The notes beneath the pieces are model-generated. The model was not told the DNA's origin, made no database searches, and saw nothing but the letters and a program-made list of their open reading frames with translations. A stretch of DNA of 64,000 nt, from NCBI GenBank assembly GCA_030824585.1, contig JAVBXM010000165.1, positions 1 through 64,000 on the forward strand. Reading direction: 5' to 3'. Within the stretch, counting starts at the first letter, position 1, and each line of letters starts with the position of its first letter. The DNA comes from Phaeospirillum sp. (GTDB lineage Bacteria; Pseudomonadota; Alphaproteobacteria; Rhodospirillales; Magnetospirillaceae). Below are positions 60,963-64,000 of this stretch, in pieces. The position numbers and the translations under genes were made by a program.

Positions 60963-61070
60963 TGAGCGTCAATCCCTCCATCGCGCGGCGCAGTTCGGCC
61001 CGCCTCTCGGCGGTCCAAGCCCTCTATCAGATGGAAATGACGGGCATCGACGCCGAGCAGGCCCTGGCCG
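60962..61070 (+). pseudogene. nusB: nusB, truncated 5' fragment
   Basis: The frame starts [20 protein letters not shown] and continues [16 protein letters not shown], the NusB N-terminus, then changes to unrelated sequence near 61070 (a run of residues that belongs to the opposite-strand Wadjet fragment). About 36 of some 150 residues remain. The frame stays open to 61240 without NusB similarity. As NusB matters for rRNA antitermination, a full copy is expected elsewhere. Confidence 0.85.
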
Positions 61071-61071
61071 T

Positions 61072-61500
61072 GAACTCCTGCGGGGCCTTATTAGGCACCA
61101 TTAAGTTGCTATATAATCCCTCGAAATCATTGATCAGGTCGTCGACGTTTCCTTCCTCGGCAATGGCCATGCCGTGGGCGCGAAGTGCTGGCGCCAATCC
61201 GTCATCCCAGCAGGCGGTGACCGGCTCCCCCTCCAATTGATAACCTGACTGTGCTCCACCCCGCAGGGCGAGGTTGTAGTCCTCAGTGCAGAACCTCCAA
61301 GGGATCGCTCCGAAGCTGCCGATCATTTGGTTGGCAATGGTGATGCCGGGCCAGTCGAAATCACCATGGTACAGAAGGTGGACGACTCGAATCAATTGGT
61401 GGCAAGCGTCGCTGAACAGGATCAGGCCATTTTCGATGGCCTGCAACACTTCGGACTCGACCGGCAGCCCCAAGTCCTTGGCGTCCCATTCCAGGGTATC
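61072..61500 (-). pseudogene. Wadjet JetD-like (DUF2399/TIGR02679) C-terminal fragment
   Basis: On the minus strand the frame contains [53 protein letters not shown] and [15 protein letters not shown], the C-terminal Toprim-related domain of TIGR02679 proteins. These are the nuclease-like subunits of one Wadjet subtype. The N-terminal part is missing and the frame runs directly out of the nusB fragment on the 3' side, so this is a remnant. Confidence 0.7.
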
Positions 61501-61880
61501 CCTTGGCGATGTCTTCCAATGCCACTGCCTGAAGTTCAGCCCGCCGCCGCATGGTCGCCTCGAAGGTTGCCAGCGCCGCCTCGATAGCCTCACCCCCTTG
61601 GGAAAGGCGGTAAAGATACCGGGCTCGATAGAAATCGTTGATCGTCTGTACTCGCGCCGAATCGTGCTGCGCCTCAAGATTTCCCCAGGCAGTCAATTGC
61701 GTCAGTGCGAGGTTGAGTTCTTCGATACGCGGCGAAGCCCCCGGCCATCGGGCTTCGGCCAAAATCTCGTCCGGTCGCAGTTGGAGCCGGTATTGCCGCT
61801 TAGCTGCGGCAAAGACATCCATGATGACCCGATAAAATTCAGCCTTATCGGCACTTACGTGCCGGAACAGATCGGCTGAG
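61500..61880 (-). pseudogene. Wadjet JetA-like (DUF2397/TIGR02677) N-terminal fragment
   Basis: The minus strand reads ADLFRHVSADKAEFYRVIMD, then LQLRPDEILAE, LTAWGNLEAQHDSARV, DFYRARYLYRLSQGGEA and ELQAVALEDIAKG, the start of TIGR02677 proteins. It joins the JetD-like fragment near 61500 in another frame, so the rest of jetA, jetB, jetC and the front of jetD are deleted. No start codon is visible: a stop lies upstream in frame near 61917. Confidence 0.7.
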
Positions 61881-62127
61881 TGTCTCGTCGCCGAATCGAG
61901 TGGTTCCTCGCCGTTTCCAGGTTAGTTCGCATTCCACATGGCGAAGACGTTCTACTCCAGATCGCGTGCGCCTTATGGTGGATTGTTTTTTCGACGTTCC
62001 CGCTTCACGACCGGGTTTTGGAATGGCTGAGTCAAACCACCATAAATATCCATTCGCGGTTGCGCCCGCCCTTGCAGCCTTCTAATGTACCGATGTTTGA
62101 TGATGATCGGTTTAATGGGCGACGCGG

Positions 62128-62373
62128 ATGGACTACGCCACGCTGACCACTTTGCGAAAATCGCATCCCGGCTGGCGTCTATTGGCAGCCAGCAATGCCG
62201 TCCTGCTGGCGAGTTTTCTACATCGCGCCTTTATCACCCCAAATCAACGTTCCATGGTTCAACCTGATCTGGCGACAAAGCTCGATGATTTTCTGTTCGA
62301 AGTCGGCCGCGAGGACTATCCTCGTGCCGCCAGCGATTACCTCGACGAGTGGGCGTCCGACCGCAATGGCTGA
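62128..62373 (+). pseudogene. DUF3375 (type I Wadjet JetA) N-terminal fragment
   Basis: An 81-residue frame reading LRKSHPGWRLLAASNAVLLA, SFLHRAFITPNQRS, LDDFLFEVGREDYP and YLDEWASDRNG, the conserved start of DUF3375 proteins (normally about 480 residues). It ends at TGA where family members have a Trp (NGWLRKF), and the homology stops two codons later. A truncated relic. Confidence 0.72.
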
Positions 62374-62375
62374 CT

Positions 62376-62639
62376 GCGCTGGAGGCACAGCTGATCGGGC
62401 AGTACATGCGCTCCAATCAGTCGAAGCACGGCATTCTTGCCGTTGCCAACGCCGATCCAAACCACAGGTGGAAGCCCGGTGATGGCCGCCGCCTCACATT
62501 TGTCGAGTTGACGGAAGATCTCACGGCCCGCGCTGCCGAGCTGTTGCAGAGACGATGGGATATCGAGGGCTTGTCCGTGGTCAGCATCGACTTCTCATCG
62601 GCCACAGCTCCAACTGGTGGGGTAAATACGGGAGGGTGA
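62376..62639 (+). pseudogene. C-terminal fragment of a large unknown protein
   Basis: In the frame after the DUF3375 relic: LEAQLIGQYMRSNQSKHGIL, KPGDGRRLTFVELTEDL and LSVVSIDFSSAT, then a stop at 62639. It has no start of its own. The pattern resembles the tail of large NTPase-type defence proteins, but this is an impression only. Confidence 0.4.
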
Positions 62640-62735
62640 GGAGCTATTCCGAATATCTGCGGCGCTTCATAAATCCATCTCCTGGCTTGGACTGACTCTA
62701 CCTCAAAATGGGTACATTTTCAGGGAACAGGTCAC

Positions 62736-63152
62736 ATGGACTTCGAGTTCAGAATTGACACTCCGCTCGGGGTGTTTGAGAGCCCCGTGAAATTCGATTT
62801 CTACGCCAAGGGAAAGTTACCCCCGAAAGGTGAGGCCCACGGCCTATACATCCTCTGCAAACGCCTCACTTTGAATCGCTTCGAAGTCCTCTATGCTGGA
62901 GAGACCGAAGACTGTTGGAGCCGTCTAAAGCAACACGAAATCAAAGACTGGACGCATGTCTTCCACGAGTATGGGATGACTTGGCGTTCAAGGCGTTATT
63001 GGGAAGCGGCACTGATCCTCGGGCTCAAGCCGCCGAAAAACGTGCAGGTGGTCAGGTGGGTGAAATCCAAGGGGGAAACGCCGGAGAGGGGGCGGCAAAA
63101 ACTATTCTCGGCTCTTCCAAGCTTTCCGAGCTTATCAACGCCAGCGAGATGA
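62736..63152 (+). CDS. GIY-YIG nuclease-like protein, possibly frameshifted
   Basis: A 138-residue protein with the GIY-YIG core: GLYILCKRL, VLYAGETED, an Arg in WSRLKQHE, Glu in YWEAALILGLKPP and the following Asn. These are the expected nuclease elements. Near 63071-63092, with two G5 runs, the likely coding frame appears to switch: the other frame continues with KLSELINASEMTADFKLIHP and ends at 63244. A one-base indel would join them. Function unknown; the location suggests a defence or mobile context. Confidence 0.6.
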   Translation: MDFEFRIDTPLGVFESPVKFDFYAKGKLPPKGEAHGLYILCKRLTLNRFEVLYAGETEDCWSRLKQHEIKDWTHVFHEYGMTWRSRRYWEAALILGLKPPKNVQVVRWVKSKGETPERGRQKLFSALPSFPSLSTPAR

Positions 63153-63244
63153 CCGCGGATTTCAAGCTCATTCACCCCCCAAACTGGAAACCGGAACTCG
63201 CCATCCGCGGCGGACGATTGATCTTCAACGGGGGGAAAGGATGA

Positions 63245-63509
63245 CTTGTTCGAGTGCTCGCGCACGGGGCGGTAATCCGTGCAACGCGGGCCGCAGCTCA
63301 GTGAGTGCTATTATGGCTTCTCGGCTGCGAAAGCCTCTTCTCTTAATGGAGTAATGTTATCTCAGTGCCTTGATGAGATTGAGGGAATCATTTCTGCCGG
63401 CCTCAATCGGCAAGATGCTAGCGCTGCCTCAAGACTCTCATAGGGTGGTTGTCGAAGCCTTTCGCTTGGCAACGTTAGCAGGCTCAACAAATTTACCGTG
63501 AGAAAGATC
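63245..63509. other. Gap with one very short reading frame
   Basis: Non-coding by all signs except a 29-codon frame from ATG 63354 (MLSQCLDEIEGIISAGLNRQ...) with GGAG upstream, ending in TAG at 63443. It may be a relic of the neighbouring gene. I see nothing else here. Confidence 0.25.
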
Positions 63510-64000
63510 ATGCCCAATCTTCCCGCCATCCTTTTGCAATTGGCCCACAGCCTTCGCCAGGACGGCGCCGATGTGGGCGGGCGCCCACTCGAGGTGGTTT
63601 CGGCGGTGATGTCTTTCCTGCAGGCGGGTGGCAACAGCCTCGACGATGAAATCGCTGCTGCGGCCTATCTGACGGCACAGCTGATGCCCCTAGAAGCACG
63701 GAACGCAGCTATCGCCCTAGGCGTTCCAGCGGGGTTGATCCCACAGTTGGAGCCCACGCCCACCGGTGCCGACCAACAGCTTGCCCTCGCGCTCGCCCGC
63801 GGGAATCGCCAACAAGCGACTATCGCCGCCTCCGTTTTATACGCCTGGCATGCCGTCGCCACCGACCACAAGCGGGCGGCATCCTTGCGGGAATGCGCTT
63901 CCATCGCCCAGTCCGGAAGCAAACATCCCGATCTCGCGGCTATGCTGGTGGCGGAAATGGCGAAGATTTTGCCGCTGCCGCAGGCGCCGCACCCTCTTGG
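63510..64000 (+). CDS. Unknown helical protein, runs off the window
   Basis: An open frame from ATG 63510 (MPNLPAILLQLAHSLRQDGA) to the last base without a stop, at least 163 residues. It is rich in Ala and Leu and predicted helical, with no motif I recognise. The GTGAGAAAG before the start is a fair ribosome binding site. Confidence 0.6.
   Translation, partial: MPNLPAILLQLAHSLRQDGADVGGRPLEVVSAVMSFLQAGGNSLDDEIAAAAYLTAQLMPLEARNAAIALGVPAGLIPQLEPTPTGADQQLALALARGNRQQATIAASVLYAWHAVATDHKRAASLRECASIAQSGSKHPDLAAMLVAEMAKILPLPQAPHPL

Noticed and set aside
60962..61240. Intact variant of nusB ending at 61240
   Set aside because: NusB similarity stops near 61070, and the rest is the reverse of the JetD-like coding sequence.
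61286..61879. Plus-strand frame of 197 codons in the Wadjet relic
   Set aside because: It is antisense to clear TIGR02677/TIGR02679-like sequence and has no motif.
62915..63244. Independent gene in the second frame of the GIY-YIG region
   Set aside because: Its first half is a shadow of the GIY-YIG frame; only the part after about 63090 looks coding, which fits a frameshift better.

Overview
The window is GC-rich DNA with alphaproteobacterial gene content, most likely from a Magnetospirillum-like member of the Rhodospirillales. This taxonomic guess rests on gene families and layout only. It starts in ordinary chromosome, runs through a prophage or integrative-element remnant and a nested pair of insertion sequences, then through about 45 kb of aromatic-acid catabolism and flavin-cofactor genes, and ends in a decayed defence-gene graveyard.

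Layout. 1-4.3 kb: HD-GYP protein, LOG-family protein, metallo-beta-lactamase-fold hydrolase, a membrane-anchored unknown and tRNA-Ser(GCU). 4.5-14.3 kb: large serine recombinase, DUF2924, DUF3489, an XRE regulator, a nuclease-like plus MBL-fold pair, terminase large subunit, DUF5681 protein, ParB-domain DNA methyltransferase and small unknowns. 14.3-16.1 kb: an IS630 element inserted in the transposase gene of an IS5-type element. 16.3-29.8 kb: UbiD module 1 (IclR x2, acyl-CoA dehydrogenase, adenine-deaminase-like amidohydrolase, nitronate-monooxygenase-like flavoprotein, aromatic acid MFS carrier, aryl-CoA ligase, small partner, UbiD, UbiX, degenerate GTP cyclohydrolase II-like protein, PNPOx-like protein, RibBA). 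30-38.6 kb: Liv-type binding protein, TRAP transporter, UbiD 2, IclR 3, a carboxyltransferase and a truncated biotin carboxylase. 38.6-46 kb: Liv permeases and ATPases, two SDRs, an aldehyde dehydrogenase, GntR. 46-61 kb: chorismate synthase, ribA, idi, an SsuABC-like ABC transporter, a second degenerate GTP cyclohydrolase/PNPOx pair, MFS, UbiD 3, UbiX 2, a chemoreceptor, ribE-ribBA-ribH and a truncated nusB. 61-64 kb: Wadjet-type fragments, a GIY-YIG gene and an unknown running off the end.

How it fits together. UbiD enzymes need prenylated FMN, which UbiX makes from FMNH2 and a dimethylallyl donor. The window carries three ubiD and two ubiX genes together with genes that could supply both precursors: ribA, two ribBA, ribE and ribH for the flavin, and idi for the prenyl group. 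Two features look new to me. First, a two-gene pair (a GTP cyclohydrolase II-like fragment lacking the zinc cysteines, followed by an FMN-binding split-barrel protein) occurs twice, each time beside ubiX/ubiD genes. Second, a shared GntR/FadR-type operator (GGT-N3-ACC core) lies in front of the GntR gene, in the idi-ribA/ABC divergent region and in front of ubiD 3, which would tie cofactor supply, uptake and decarboxylase into one regulon. A different repeat (GTGCG-N5-CGYAC) links UbiD module 1 to the Liv-type binding protein.

Limits. All assignments are by eye from motifs and family knowledge. Substrates of the UbiD enzymes, transporters and dehydrogenases cannot be read from the sequence.
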